A DNA stretch of 17,688 nucleotides from Schwartzia sp. (in: firmicutes) (GTDB taxonomy: Bacteria > Bacillota > Negativicutes > Selenomonadales > Selenomonadaceae), in assembly GCA_024691625.1 (NCBI GenBank), contig JAILNL010000141.1, positions 1 through 17,688 on the forward strand, in the 5' to 3' direction. The first letter of the stretch is position 1; each line of letters opens with the position of its first letter. The position numbers were made by a program, and so were the translations under genes. Positions 6,793 to 14,462 of the stretch are shown here, one piece after another. A model generated the notes under the pieces. The model saw only the letters and a list, made by a program, of their open reading frames with translations, ran no database searches and had not been told where the DNA came from.

Positions 6793-6822
6793 ATTGTAGC
6801 ACACTTCATCTATAAAAATCAA
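6793..6822 (-). promoter_or_regulatory. Promoter of the radical SAM gene
   Basis: On the minus strand TTGATT (6822-6817), an 18-base spacer and TACAAT (6798-6793), about 35 bases upstream of the TTG start. Confidence 0.5.
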
Positions 6823-6933
6823 TAATGTTTCTTCTTAGAAACAATTGAAAATTCTTTTCAGATAAAATTGAGAATTAACATGTAGAATACAAATAGTTGA
6901 TAAACACAATCATTTTTGATGGAGGCGATTTTC

Positions 6934-7755
6934 TTGAACATTCCTGAAAAAATCAACGAATTGAAACATACGCTTCCGCATTTTTCGGAAGCCCCATTGA
7001 AAGGCATGATGAGCATGAGCATACGGCTGATGACCGCTGCAGTTCTTTTCACCGCGGCTGTATGCCTGCCATTCCAGCCCCCGCGCATATATTCAGATGC
7101 AGAGGAAAATCTCCTGCTGGCATCGGCCTACTCGGTAGAAACCGACAAGAGAACCATGCAGCCAATATTCCTGCGTGAAAGCGCGGCAGCGTTTCTCGCG
7201 GTGCTGCTTCTTCTGCGCGCCGCCAAGGCAGAGCCGTTCCTCACCGGGGCTCTCCGTAAAGCCGCAGGAGGTGTCTACAGCCTCTGCGGTCTCGACAACC
7301 GTCTGAAATCGCGCCGCAGTCTTGCCCACAAGATAACCGATGATGCCGAAGAGGACAATGTCTCTCTTAAAGAGGCCGCCGACGGCATCTCTGATGCTCT
7401 CAGATATACAGTGGTCAGTGACGAAAAGCATTACGGAAGCATGGTCCGCGACGTGCTCACATCCCTTCAGAAGCAGGGCGTGCGCATCCTGAAATTCCGC
7501 AACGCGTGGGGCGGAAAATTCTACCAGGGCATCAACGTAAAGCTTGAAACACCTGACGGTATGAAGGCTGAGCTGCAGCTTCACACGCCCCAGTCCTTCG
7601 ACATTAAGGAGCGTTCACATATCTTCTACGAAATACGCCGCAGTACCACGGCCACCGCAAAGGAAATCAAGCAGGCAGTCATTGACAGCATTGCAATAAA
7701 CAAGCTTGTCCGCATGCCGGCAGGTGCCATGAACATCACCTGCCCGGCTGTATGA
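6934..7755 (+). CDS. Membrane-tethered RelA/SpoT-synthetase-like protein, 273 aa
   Basis: The start is TTG 6934, eight bases after GGAGG (6921-6925). The ATG at 6919 is rejected because it overlaps that site. Two hydrophobic segments (about 28-47 and 82-95) are followed by a basic stretch, so the C-terminal domain should face the cytoplasm. Residues 113-240 resemble a (p)ppGpp synthetase fold. DALRYTVV (154-161) matches the D-x-x-R strand, and YQGINVKLETPDG plus ELQLHT (197-218) align with the Y-x-S-L-H and E-I-Q-I-R-T motifs of RelA/SpoT. Glu213 and Gln215 are kept; the usual Arg is His217. The HD hydrolase, TGS and ACT domains of long RelA/SpoT proteins are absent. It could make an alarmone-type nucleotide at the membrane or modify another substrate with the same fold. 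It is a single-gene unit. Confidence 0.75.
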   Translation: MNIPEKINELKHTLPHFSEAPLKGMMSMSIRLMTAAVLFTAAVCLPFQPPRIYSDAEENLLLASAYSVETDKRTMQPIFLRESAAAFLAVLLLLRAAKAEPFLTGALRKAAGGVYSLCGLDNRLKSRRSLAHKITDDAEEDNVSLKEAADGISDALRYTVVSDEKHYGSMVRDVLTSLQKQGVRILKFRNAWGGKFYQGINVKLETPDGMKAELQLHTPQSFDIKERSHIFYEIRRSTTATAKEIKQAVIDSIAINKLVRMPAGAMNITCPAV

Positions 7756-7778
7756 CATACACACCCCTCTTTCCCCCT

Positions 7779-7812
7779 AAAAGACGGAGACGCTAATGCA
7801 TCTCCGTCTTTT
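7779..7812. terminator. Bidirectional terminator between the RelA-like gene and the AsmA operon
   Basis: AAAAGACGGAGA (7779-7790) and TCTCCGTCTTTT (7801-7812) are perfectly complementary around a ten-base loop. T-runs follow on both strands, so it serves both convergent units. Confidence 0.85.
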
Positions 7813-7818
7813 TATTTA

Positions 7819-9264
7819 TTATTCTCTTATCCTCGGATGTATGGTGAGCTTATACGTTCCCTCCATATCATACATATCTATGGGATCCATGGTGAGATGT
7901 CCTTTCTTTACCCTTAGCTTTGGTGTCTGTACCGTCAGCCCATAGAACTCAATTCTTGCATTCCAGAAATGCAGGTCCTTGTATTCGCTTCGGAATACTC
8001 CGCTCAGCCGTTTGAAGGGAATCCATTTGTATGTTCCTTTTCCCGAAACAAACTCGCCTTTGACCACGGTTTTCCTCGGATTGGAATCTCCCTCAACCAC
8101 AATATCAAGCTCCACAAGACAATTCAAACCCGATTTTTTCAGGCCCTCCGAAGCTTTCAGCTCCGACCCGTGCCCACGTATCAGGTATGTCCGCGTATCA
8201 AAATCGTATTCGCCGTCCGCAACCAGCTTTCCCCCGAATACAGTTGCTTCTACTCTGTCAAATAAGAGCTTTCCTTCTTCCAGATGGATTATCCCGTTTA
8301 TATCGTAAAAATCAAAGCCCGGGATATGAAGCTCCTTCATATGCACAGTTCCTGAGCTGTCAGGATCGCTTATCGGGCCGTCGAAATGAGTATTCAGCGT
8401 AATGCGGTCGTTTACATTCATGCCGAAGCCCAGAGATGAGGGCTTTACCTCATTGAACCGCACACTCATGTCACACAGCGGCACGGGCTTTTCCGTGAAG
8501 TCAACGTAACCGTCAATGGCCATGCCTGAGCCTACCATTGTGCCGCCGAAGGTTCCTGTGGAAAAATCTATATCCACAATCTTGTTGGTATCAATATCCA
8601 TTTTAATATCAACATTACTCAGCAAATAATGCTGCCCCTTGGCGAAAAGCTCCATTTTGCATTTGTTGAAGTCCAGCTTCAGCTTCAGATGAGTACCGCT
8701 GGATTCAAAGTTTCTGAGCTGCTTTTCCAGCCTGCTTCTGCTTTCCCGCCGCTCTAATTCTCCCCGCCGCTTGCGCTCTTCCGGAGTGTAGGTTTTAACC
8801 TTCTGCTCCCAGCCTTCTTCGAGCTTTTTCTGTTCACCAAGCTCCTCAAGAGCCTCCGACTGCTTCAGAAAGTCGACCTTCATATTCTCGTCAAGCTTTA
8901 CGCAGAATACGGCATTATTAAGTGTCAGCTCCTGCAACGTCGTAGATTTGATGTTCTTCGTGAAAACGTCCCATACCCTTACATGAAAATCCCCGCTCGG
9001 AACAAGCATAATAGTCTCTCCCGTAGGGTCGAGCCATTCGAGATTTTCAAAGTACACGTGTCCGTTGATATGTGCCGTAATAGTCTCGACACGGATTGTG
9101 CCCCGCAGCAGAGTCTGCTTTTCCATTTCCGCATTGAAAATATATGCCGCGCCACGGCTGAGCATCTGCAAAATACCCAAAACCGCCAGCAGAACGATAA
9201 CAACCGTGCCCAGCGAGTATTTATACGCTTTCTTATGTGACTTTACGTTCTCCCATATACGCAA
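7819..9264 (-). CDS. AsmA-like envelope protein, 481 aa
   Basis: There is one membrane helix (about 17-36) after a basic N-terminus, and the rest of the protein should lie in the periplasm. Residues 50-130 and 195-481 are beta-rich with AsmA/DUF748-type motifs: LEWLDPTGETI, TGTFGGTMVGSG, and the C-terminal LEEGKLLFDRVEATVFGGKLVADGEYD block. A charged helical insert (about 136-184) interrupts the two parts. AsmA-family proteins form hydrophobic grooves that carry phospholipid between the membranes of diderm bacteria, which supports a two-membrane host. The start is TTG 9264, with a G-rich GGTGGGGGTAGGG upstream, 24 bases after the DUF2905 stop. It is the last gene of a four-gene operon with two GTPases. 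Transport of lipid is inferred from the family; the substrate is not shown. Confidence 0.8.
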   Translation of the reverse strand: MRIWENVKSHKKAYKYSLGTVVIVLLAVLGILQMLSRGAAYIFNAEMEKQTLLRGTIRVETITAHINGHVYFENLEWLDPTGETIMLVPSGDFHVRVWDVFTKNIKSTTLQELTLNNAVFCVKLDENMKVDFLKQSEALEELGEQKKLEEGWEQKVKTYTPEERKRRGELERRESRSRLEKQLRNFESSGTHLKLKLDFNKCKMELFAKGQHYLLSNVDIKMDIDTNKIVDIDFSTGTFGGTMVGSGMAIDGYVDFTEKPVPLCDMSVRFNEVKPSSLGFGMNVNDRITLNTHFDGPISDPDSSGTVHMKELHIPGFDFYDINGIIHLEEGKLLFDRVEATVFGGKLVADGEYDFDTRTYLIRGHGSELKASEGLKKSGLNCLVELDIVVEGDSNPRKTVVKGEFVSGKGTYKWIPFKRLSGVFRSEYKDLHFWNARIEFYGLTVQTPKLRVKKGHLTMDPIDMYDMEGTYKLTIHPRIRE

Positions 9265-9288
9265 GGCGCCCTACCCCCACCGAAGGCT

Positions 9289-9504
9289 TCAGCGAAACAG
9301 CAAATTAACAAGAATTGTAAGTACAATACTCAATATAACACTTGTTGCCAGCGGAAAAGAAAAGGACGTATTCCCGCTCTGCCAGTGAAAATCTCCCGGA
9401 AGATTTCCCAGCGGCAGGATTTTTCCGCCAAAATGAACGAGCGCGCCGATAAGAAAAAGCGCCCCGCCCAGCACCATAATAGTACGTCCGAAATCATGAA
9501 ACAT
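9289..9504 (-). CDS. DUF2905 family membrane protein, 71 aa
   Basis: It is a full-length member of a small family with two membrane helices (about 8-27 and 50-69) joined by the family's LGNLPGDFHWQSGN loop and FSFPLATS motif. The function is unknown. ATG 9504 is preceded by GGTGGTG, and it starts 32 bases after the stop of the second GTPase. In other genomes DUF2905 is often found beside unrelated housekeeping genes. Here its place inside the GTPase/AsmA operon suggests an envelope role, but that is inference. Confidence 0.88.
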   Translation of the reverse strand: MFHDFGRTIMVLGGALFLIGALVHFGGKILPLGNLPGDFHWQSGNTSFSFPLATSVILSIVLTILVNLLFR

Positions 9505-9536
9505 CGTTTCACCACCGTTTCCCCAATCAGGTAAAC

Positions 9537-10607
9537 TTATCTTTCATTCTCCAGTATTTTTTCCATTATGCGAAGCGCAAGCTGATAGCAGTCCTCCACG
9601 TATCTTTTTCCAAGCTCTACGGTCATGGCGTAGCCCACACATGCCGCAGTTGCCTGTCCAACAAAGGGAACGTACTTGGAGAAATTTTTTCCCAGGAAGT
9701 TTACCGCTTCCTTCTCAAGGAAATTTTTTACGCTCTCCTTCGCCATCAGCGCGAAAACATTGCGTGCCGCAGGCACTATGATTTTATATTTCTGCAGCTT
9801 AGATTCCGTTTCACTGTCTATGCCGAAGGATTCGCGTACGTCCGAAAGCATCTTCCACATTACGCCCACATCAACGCTGATATCCAGTCCCGGCACAGGG
9901 TTCAGTCCGTTCAGCGCCCCTGCAATGGCATAGTTTTTCACATTAACAAGAGCGTCTCTCCGCTTATCCTCAAGGTCTTTAAGCGTAGTTGCGCGGAAGT
10001 TCCGCAGGAACTTGGATTTTTTCGCCCCCGGTATGTCCGCGTTCTTTATGGCTTCCTTGAGCTCGTCTATGCCCTCGGGATTACGGGCGCAGGAGGTAAA
10101 GTAAACAGGCACTGTCTCTCCCATCTTGCCGCAGACGTCAGCTACTACCTCCGCTTTAAGCTCATCAAGAGTTTTTTCCTCGTCCCACAGTGAATCCACA
10201 AAGTTGCGCACGATAAAGAGCGGCTGACGGTGCCCGGCGTGTTTATCCGCCCAGATTTTAAGGCTCTGGAACATTCTTGTATCCGAATCGTGCAGCTTTC
10301 CGGCAAACACGAAAATATACAGGTCGTAATTCTGCGGCTGGAATTTTTCTACCCATTCATCAAACGGAAACCGTGACGTGCCGTAGCCCGGAAGATCGAC
10401 TATATAGAGCTTGTCCAGCTTTGCCTCGTCGGCCTCCACCGTAGTATCCGTATGGACTCCCGTCTCGAAAATCTTCTTTCCCATTATGCGGTTGATAAGA
10501 CTGGATTTGCCGGCTCCCGGCTGCCCGATAAGGGCGATGCGCATTTCCTCATCTATACCCTTTTTTGCCTGATTCAGGTTGTTCAAAATCTCCTCTGTCA
10601 GCGCCAT
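9537..10607 (-). CDS. IRG/DUF697-type GTPase, 356 aa, second of a tandem pair
   Basis: The G-domain is residues 20-190, with P-loop GQPGAGKSS (28-36), TDTT (G2) and DLPGYG (71-76, G3). At the G4 position, where NKxD or TKxD is expected, it reads RNFVD (134-138), so guanine recognition may be altered. The C-terminal region (215-350) is helical and amphipathic. NPVPGLDISVDVGVMWKMLSDV resembles DUF697, and KYVPFVGQATAACVGYA is a second hydrophobic stretch. This is the layout of bacterial relatives of interferon-inducible GTPases that act at membranes. The start ATG has GGAGGA seven bases upstream, 13 bases after the stop of its paralogue, so the two are made together, perhaps as a heteromer. Confidence 0.85.
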   Translation of the reverse strand: MALTEEILNNLNQAKKGIDEEMRIALIGQPGAGKSSLINRIMGKKIFETGVHTDTTVEADEAKLDKLYIVDLPGYGTSRFPFDEWVEKFQPQNYDLYIFVFAGKLHDSDTRMFQSLKIWADKHAGHRQPLFIVRNFVDSLWDEEKTLDELKAEVVADVCGKMGETVPVYFTSCARNPEGIDELKEAIKNADIPGAKKSKFLRNFRATTLKDLEDKRRDALVNVKNYAIAGALNGLNPVPGLDISVDVGVMWKMLSDVRESFGIDSETESKLQKYKIIVPAARNVFALMAKESVKNFLEKEAVNFLGKNFSKYVPFVGQATAACVGYAMTVELGKRYVEDCYQLALRIMEKILENER

Positions 10608-10620
10608 ATCTGTATCCTCC

Positions 10621-11700
10621 TCACATCAGCAAAAGCCGTGTATCCTTTTCCCATTCCTTTACCTGCTCCCGCATGAGTGCGTCCATTATTTTTTCGGCCG
10701 CCTCCTCGCAGTCGTTCACATACTCCGCCCCCGCGTACTCGCAGAGTCTGTAGCCTATTCCCGCTGCCACCGCGGTCCCGATAAGCGGGACATATTTGGA
10801 TATTTTCTGCACAAACACCTTGCCCGCGCTGTTTTTCAAAAGCAGCATGAGCCCGTTCTTCGTGGCGAGATTAAGTATCTGCCGCACTATCGGCATAACA
10901 GAATACCGTGACAAATCCTTATCCTCGATATGGTAGGCCTTTCGGATATCGCTGAACATATCCATATATACCGCCATGTCCACTCCGATATCCAGCCCGG
11001 GAATCGGATTTGCTCCGTTCAGGCCTGCAGCCACCTTATGCCCGTCAATTGCCTGACGTACCCGTTTTCGGCATATTTCAAGCTTATCGTAGCACTTTTT
11101 GTAGAAATGGCTCTCCACACGGTCATGCCAAAGGCTTCTGTAGTCCATAACACGGAAGGCCTCCGAAAGAGCCGTCAGCCCTGTCTTATAACGGCAGTCC
11201 ACAAAATACAGCGGAGCGTCCTTCTCCGTCATATTGAGATGCGCATATACGTCCTCACGCACACGGTCAAGATCTTCATCTTCAAGCTCCTCACCGTGAT
11301 TGCGCACCAAAAACACGGGTCGCGGACGGTCAAGATTCTCCGCGTATCCCTTCAAATCCTCCAGCATGCGCGCGTCGTCGCCTGTCAGCTTTCCGCTGAA
11401 CACGAACACAAAAACATCATACTGTTCGGGCCTGAACTGCTCCTTCCAGTCCTGAAAACGGAACATGTCCGTGCCGTAGCCCGGCAGGTCGACAAGACGG
11501 TGGAAGGAATAGCTGTACTCGGCCGCCTCTCTCGTAATATCCGTGCCCTGTCCCGTCGCGGCAGCCTTATGCCCCAGCAGTGCGTTGATAATGCTGGACT
11601 TTCCGGCTCCGGGCTGTCCAACAAAGGCAATTTTCGCATAGGCATTTTCCTCGGAGGAAAGCTCCTGCAAAATCATCTTAAATTCTTTTTCAAGACTCAT
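10621..11700 (-). CDS. IRG/DUF697-type GTPase, 359 aa, first of a tandem pair
   Basis: It is collinear with the downstream gene: P-loop GQPGAGKSS (28-36), TDIT, DLPGYG (71-76), NPIPGLDIGVDMAVYMDMFSDI (231-252) and KYVPLIGTAVAAGIGY (302-317). The two are roughly half identical by eye across the G-domain. The G4 position reads RNHGE, even further from NKxD than its partner. The start is ATG 11700, preceded by AAGGCGGT. An in-frame ATG at 11727 has no ribosome binding site and is rejected. It is the first gene of the operon, with a promoter about 40 bases upstream. A pair of similar but diverged membrane GTPases suggests hetero-oligomers or one regulatory and one catalytic partner. No transmembrane helix is certain; the C-terminal hydrophobic stretches may insert. 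Confidence 0.85.
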   Translation of the reverse strand: MSLEKEFKMILQELSSEENAYAKIAFVGQPGAGKSSIINALLGHKAAATGQGTDITREAAEYSYSFHRLVDLPGYGTDMFRFQDWKEQFRPEQYDVFVFVFSGKLTGDDARMLEDLKGYAENLDRPRPVFLVRNHGEELEDEDLDRVREDVYAHLNMTEKDAPLYFVDCRYKTGLTALSEAFRVMDYRSLWHDRVESHFYKKCYDKLEICRKRVRQAIDGHKVAAGLNGANPIPGLDIGVDMAVYMDMFSDIRKAYHIEDKDLSRYSVMPIVRQILNLATKNGLMLLLKNSAGKVFVQKISKYVPLIGTAVAAGIGYRLCEYAGAEYVNDCEEAAEKIMDALMREQVKEWEKDTRLLLM

Positions 11701-11739
11701 ACAGCCGTCACCGCCTTTTCCATGCATCTGTTTATGTTA

Positions 11740-11768
11740 ATACTAGCACGAAAGCCTTTCTTTCTCAA
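11740..11768 (-). promoter_or_regulatory. Promoter of the GTPase/AsmA operon
   Basis: On the minus strand TTGAGA (11768-11763), a 17-base spacer and TAGTAT (11745-11740). It lies downstream of the DUF5665 gene's terminator, so the operon is independent of the kinase unit. Confidence 0.55.
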
Positions 11769-11795
11769 TAAGCACAGGTTCTGCAAAATGCACAT

Positions 11796-11833
11796 ACAAA
11801 AACAACGGCAATGCATGCAGCACCGCCGTTGTT
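11796..11833 (-). terminator. Terminator of the kinase/DUF5665 operon
   Basis: On the minus strand AACAACGGCGGTGC pairs with GCATTGCCGTTGTT over 14 positions with two G-U wobbles. TTTTTGT follows. It begins five bases after the DUF5665-like stop codon. Confidence 0.85.
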
Positions 11834-11837
11834 CATA

Positions 11838-12176
11838 TCATTGCATAATTCCCCGCTTCTTCTCGACCATATCAATAAACACAGAAAGCCAGTCGCTTAT
11901 AAGGGGCAGATTCATATCTATCACGCGGCTGAGCAGAATGAGGACAATGGCAAAAATCACTGTCGAGCCCACGGCCATTCCGAGACCGCGCAGGATTCCC
12001 GTCAGAATGTTGTAGAAAAGGAACCGCTTCCAGTCGTTGCGGAGCCACAATACATTATTGAGCGCCTCAATGAGTTCATTCATCTCTGTTGTTGCAGAAG
12101 CAAGCTGCTTTTTCAGGTCATCGACCGACAAGTCCGCATGCTCTTCTTTTTTGTTCCTCCATTTGAGCACAGACAT
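11838..12176 (-). CDS. DUF5665-like small membrane protein, 112 aa
   Basis: The N-terminal half (about 15-48) is a charged amphipathic helix likely to form a coiled coil. It is followed by WKRFLFYNILTGILRGLGMAVGSTV, a Gly-rich membrane helix continuing to about residue 83, and a short amphipathic end. The RGLGxAVG motif is typical of DUF5665 as I recall it. ATG 12176 follows GGCGGAGG. It starts 18 bases after the kinase stop, so it is co-transcribed and could be a membrane partner of the soluble kinase, though this family is usually seen without one. Function is unknown. Confidence 0.72.
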   Translation of the reverse strand: MSVLKWRNKKEEHADLSVDDLKKQLASATTEMNELIEALNNVLWLRNDWKRFLFYNILTGILRGLGMAVGSTVIFAIVLILLSRVIDMNLPLISDWLSVFIDMVEKKRGIMQ

Positions 12177-12194
12177 CTTTCCTCCGCCTTTCCG

Positions 12195-14219
12195 TCAACT
12201 CTGCTTCTGCTGCAAGACCTCTGCAAGCGTATCCATCATAACCTTCACATCAACCGGCTTTGCAATATGCGCATCCATTCCAACGGAAAGAGCCTGCTCG
12301 ATATCTTCCTTAAAAGCGTTCGCCGTCATTGCCACTATTGGTATAGTGGATTTGACCGGGTCTGACAGGGCGCGTATCTCCTGTGTCGCCTGGTATCCGT
12401 CCATATTGGGCATCTGAATATCCATCAAAATAAGGTCGTAATATCCCGGCTCTGCCTTGTTCAGCATATTTATGCAGATAACGCCGTCCTCAGCAAGCTC
12501 TACCTTAAAGCCCTTATCCTCAAGAATCGTTATGGCTATCTCAGCGTTGATTTCGTTATCTTCCGCCAAAAGAATACGTTTTCCACGGAAAATATCCGTA
12601 TTCACAGCCTCTTTTTTCCTCTTCTGCTTTGTTACCTTCGGTGTCTCCGCAATACGGTGAGGTATACGGGTAATAAATGTCGTCCCTTTTCCCATCTCGC
12701 TGGAAACATCGATAGTTCCCCTCATAAGCTTCACAAGCTCATGAACAATATGCAGTCCAAGCCCCGTCCCCAGTATTCCGCTCTGAGTCGTTGTCTTTTC
12801 CCGTGAAAAAGCATCAAAAAGGTGCGGCAGGAATTCCTTCGGAATGCCGATTCCCGTATCAGAAACCTTCATCTCATAAACAGGCATTCCGCCAACCTTG
12901 AAATCAAGCTCACGGACGCTGAGCATAACGCTTCCGCCCTTAAGGGTATATTTGTACGCGTTGCTGATAAGATTAAGCACTACCTCGCGCATCTTTGTGG
13001 CATCCATCCATATAAACGGGTGCTTTATATCAAATGAATGCTTGAACTCAAGTCCTTTTTCCTCCATCTGGCTCTCAAACACGGCGCAGATTTCCTGAAT
13101 GACCGCCACCGAGTCTGTCGGCGTCTCGTCCAGCGTAACCTCTCCGCTTTCAATGCGCGCCATCTCAAGCACATTATTTATAAGGGAAAGCATGAACTCA
13201 TTTGACGACTGTATCTTTTTGATGTAATCGAGCACCGTTTCCCTGTCGTCCAAGTGCTCCTGAAGAAGATTCGTAAAACCGATGATGGCATTCATCGGCG
13301 TACGGATATCATGGGACATATTAAAGAGGAACCTGGACTTTGCCTTGTTTGCCTCATCGGCAGCCTCACGGGCCGCGTTCAACTCAGCCTGTTTACGCTG
13401 CTCCTCGCGCATTACCGCATCAATGGTCTGGAATCCGCATGCAAAATGAACATTTCCCTCGGCATCCTTCAGATGCGCGTATGTAAGCATAAGATAATGG
13501 CGTGTCCCTGCAGTCTTTATCAGCGTGAACTTGAGCTGGAAATTTTTTCCTTCCTCGATATGCGAAAGAAGATAATCCAGCGAGGTTTCAATACGTATTC
13601 TTTCACGATCCTCTGGGGCCACGAAGAAGTCGATGTATTCTTTTACGCTTTCCTCATAGAGACGCCCGTCAAAAATTCTCGTCAGTCTGTCGCGTCCTGC
13701 AGTGGTGACATTATTTTCAATCAGGGAAATTCTGTGTTCAACAGGATTGATATAAAGAAGCACGTCGTACTGGGTTGAAAGCGCGTCAATAAGGCGCTGC
13801 TTCAGCTGCAGCACCTCTTCAAATTTATGCTCCTTGCGGTTCTGAAAACGGTCGGACAAATCAATTACCGCGCCGTGCAGAAGCTTTCCGTCGGGAATAT
13901 TGAGAATATCCCCCGTGGCATTGATAGGAAGATATCCGCCCGATTTCATCAGCAGACGGTATTCGACGTCGAACCCGTCCGATATTCCTTTGGACACTTC
14001 CTCTGCCGCGAGAATAACCATTTCCCTGTCATCAGGATGAATATGAGCGACATAGCCCTCTCCCGTATCGGGAAATTCCTCATGTGTCTTATAACCAAGC
14101 ATACGGCGTATGGCATCGGAAAAATGGATTTCCGTGGTATTGCCGTCCTTATCGATTTTCGCATACCATGTGCCTGAGCCTACAATTTTTCTTTTGTCCG
14201 CAGAATCAATATGGATCAT
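12195..14219 (-). CDS. Soluble PAS hybrid histidine kinase with receiver domain, 674 aa
   Basis: The order is a PAS domain (about 15-122), a second PAS-like sensor (about 150-265), and a coiled coil (268-295). Then come HisKA with phospho-acceptor His303 in NMSHDIRTPMN and the ATPase domain (N-box NLISN 416-420, DTGIGIP 454-460, GTGLGL 484-489). A receiver domain follows, with Glu553/Asp554, phospho-acceptor Asp600 in MDIQMPNMDG, Thr632 and Lys654. No membrane helix is present, so it senses a cytoplasmic signal; the ligand is unknown. There is no output domain and no separate response regulator in the window, so phosphate must pass to a partner elsewhere or the receiver acts by protein contact. 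ATG 14219 was chosen because GGAAGGG lies nine bases upstream; an earlier in-frame GTG (14255) would add 12 unlikely residues. Confidence 0.93.
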   Translation of the reverse strand: MIHIDSADKRKIVGSGTWYAKIDKDGNTTEIHFSDAIRRMLGYKTHEEFPDTGEGYVAHIHPDDREMVILAAEEVSKGISDGFDVEYRLLMKSGGYLPINATGDILNIPDGKLLHGAVIDLSDRFQNRKEHKFEEVLQLKQRLIDALSTQYDVLLYINPVEHRISLIENNVTTAGRDRLTRIFDGRLYEESVKEYIDFFVAPEDRERIRIETSLDYLLSHIEEGKNFQLKFTLIKTAGTRHYLMLTYAHLKDAEGNVHFACGFQTIDAVMREEQRKQAELNAAREAADEANKAKSRFLFNMSHDIRTPMNAIIGFTNLLQEHLDDRETVLDYIKKIQSSNEFMLSLINNVLEMARIESGEVTLDETPTDSVAVIQEICAVFESQMEEKGLEFKHSFDIKHPFIWMDATKMREVVLNLISNAYKYTLKGGSVMLSVRELDFKVGGMPVYEMKVSDTGIGIPKEFLPHLFDAFSREKTTTQSGILGTGLGLHIVHELVKLMRGTIDVSSEMGKGTTFITRIPHRIAETPKVTKQKRKKEAVNTDIFRGKRILLAEDNEINAEIAITILEDKGFKVELAEDGVICINMLNKAEPGYYDLILMDIQMPNMDGYQATQEIRALSDPVKSTIPIVAMTANAFKEDIEQALSVGMDAHIAKPVDVKVMMDTLAEVLQQKQS

Positions 14220-14269
14220 ACCGCTGAACCCTTCCAAACTGATCAATAAAAACACAAAACACTCTTTTT

Positions 14270-14278
14270 ATTTTACCA
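14270..14278 (-). promoter_or_regulatory. Extended -10 promoter of the kinase operon
   Basis: On the minus strand TGGTAAAAT fits an extended -10 (TGn plus TAAAAT at 14275-14270). No good -35 was found. The predicted start near 14263 gives a short leader. Confidence 0.4.
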
Positions 14279-14400
14279 CATCTGAAATAAATTCTGTGCA
14301 AAAATTGAATATGTACTTCCCCATTTGCAGAAAGAAAACTCCCCCCATGACCGTCCCATTCTCCGTTGCGATGCAAGCTGCAAAGCCCCGTATATGTCCG

Positions 14401-14444
14401 CTCAAAAGAAAAGCGGCACCGGTGGAGAAAAAACACCGATGCCG
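14401..14444 (-). terminator. Terminator of the ABC transporter/FMN lipoprotein operon
   Basis: On the minus strand CGGCATCGGTG pairs with CACCGGTGCCG over 11 positions with one wobble, around a nine-base loop. CTTTTCTTTT follows. It lies about 20 bases after the lipoprotein stop codon. Confidence 0.82.
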
Positions 14445-14462
14445 ACATAAGGAGGAGCGATT

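Noticed and set aside
5990..6799. Plus-strand open frame of 269 codons opposite the radical SAM gene
   Set aside because: The minus strand has the cluster-binding cysteines and family motifs; the plus-strand translation has none.
10930..12015. Plus-strand open frame of 361 codons opposite the first GTPase
   Set aside because: It crosses a promoter and a terminator of the minus strand, has no recognisable motif, and shadows a well-supported GTPase gene.
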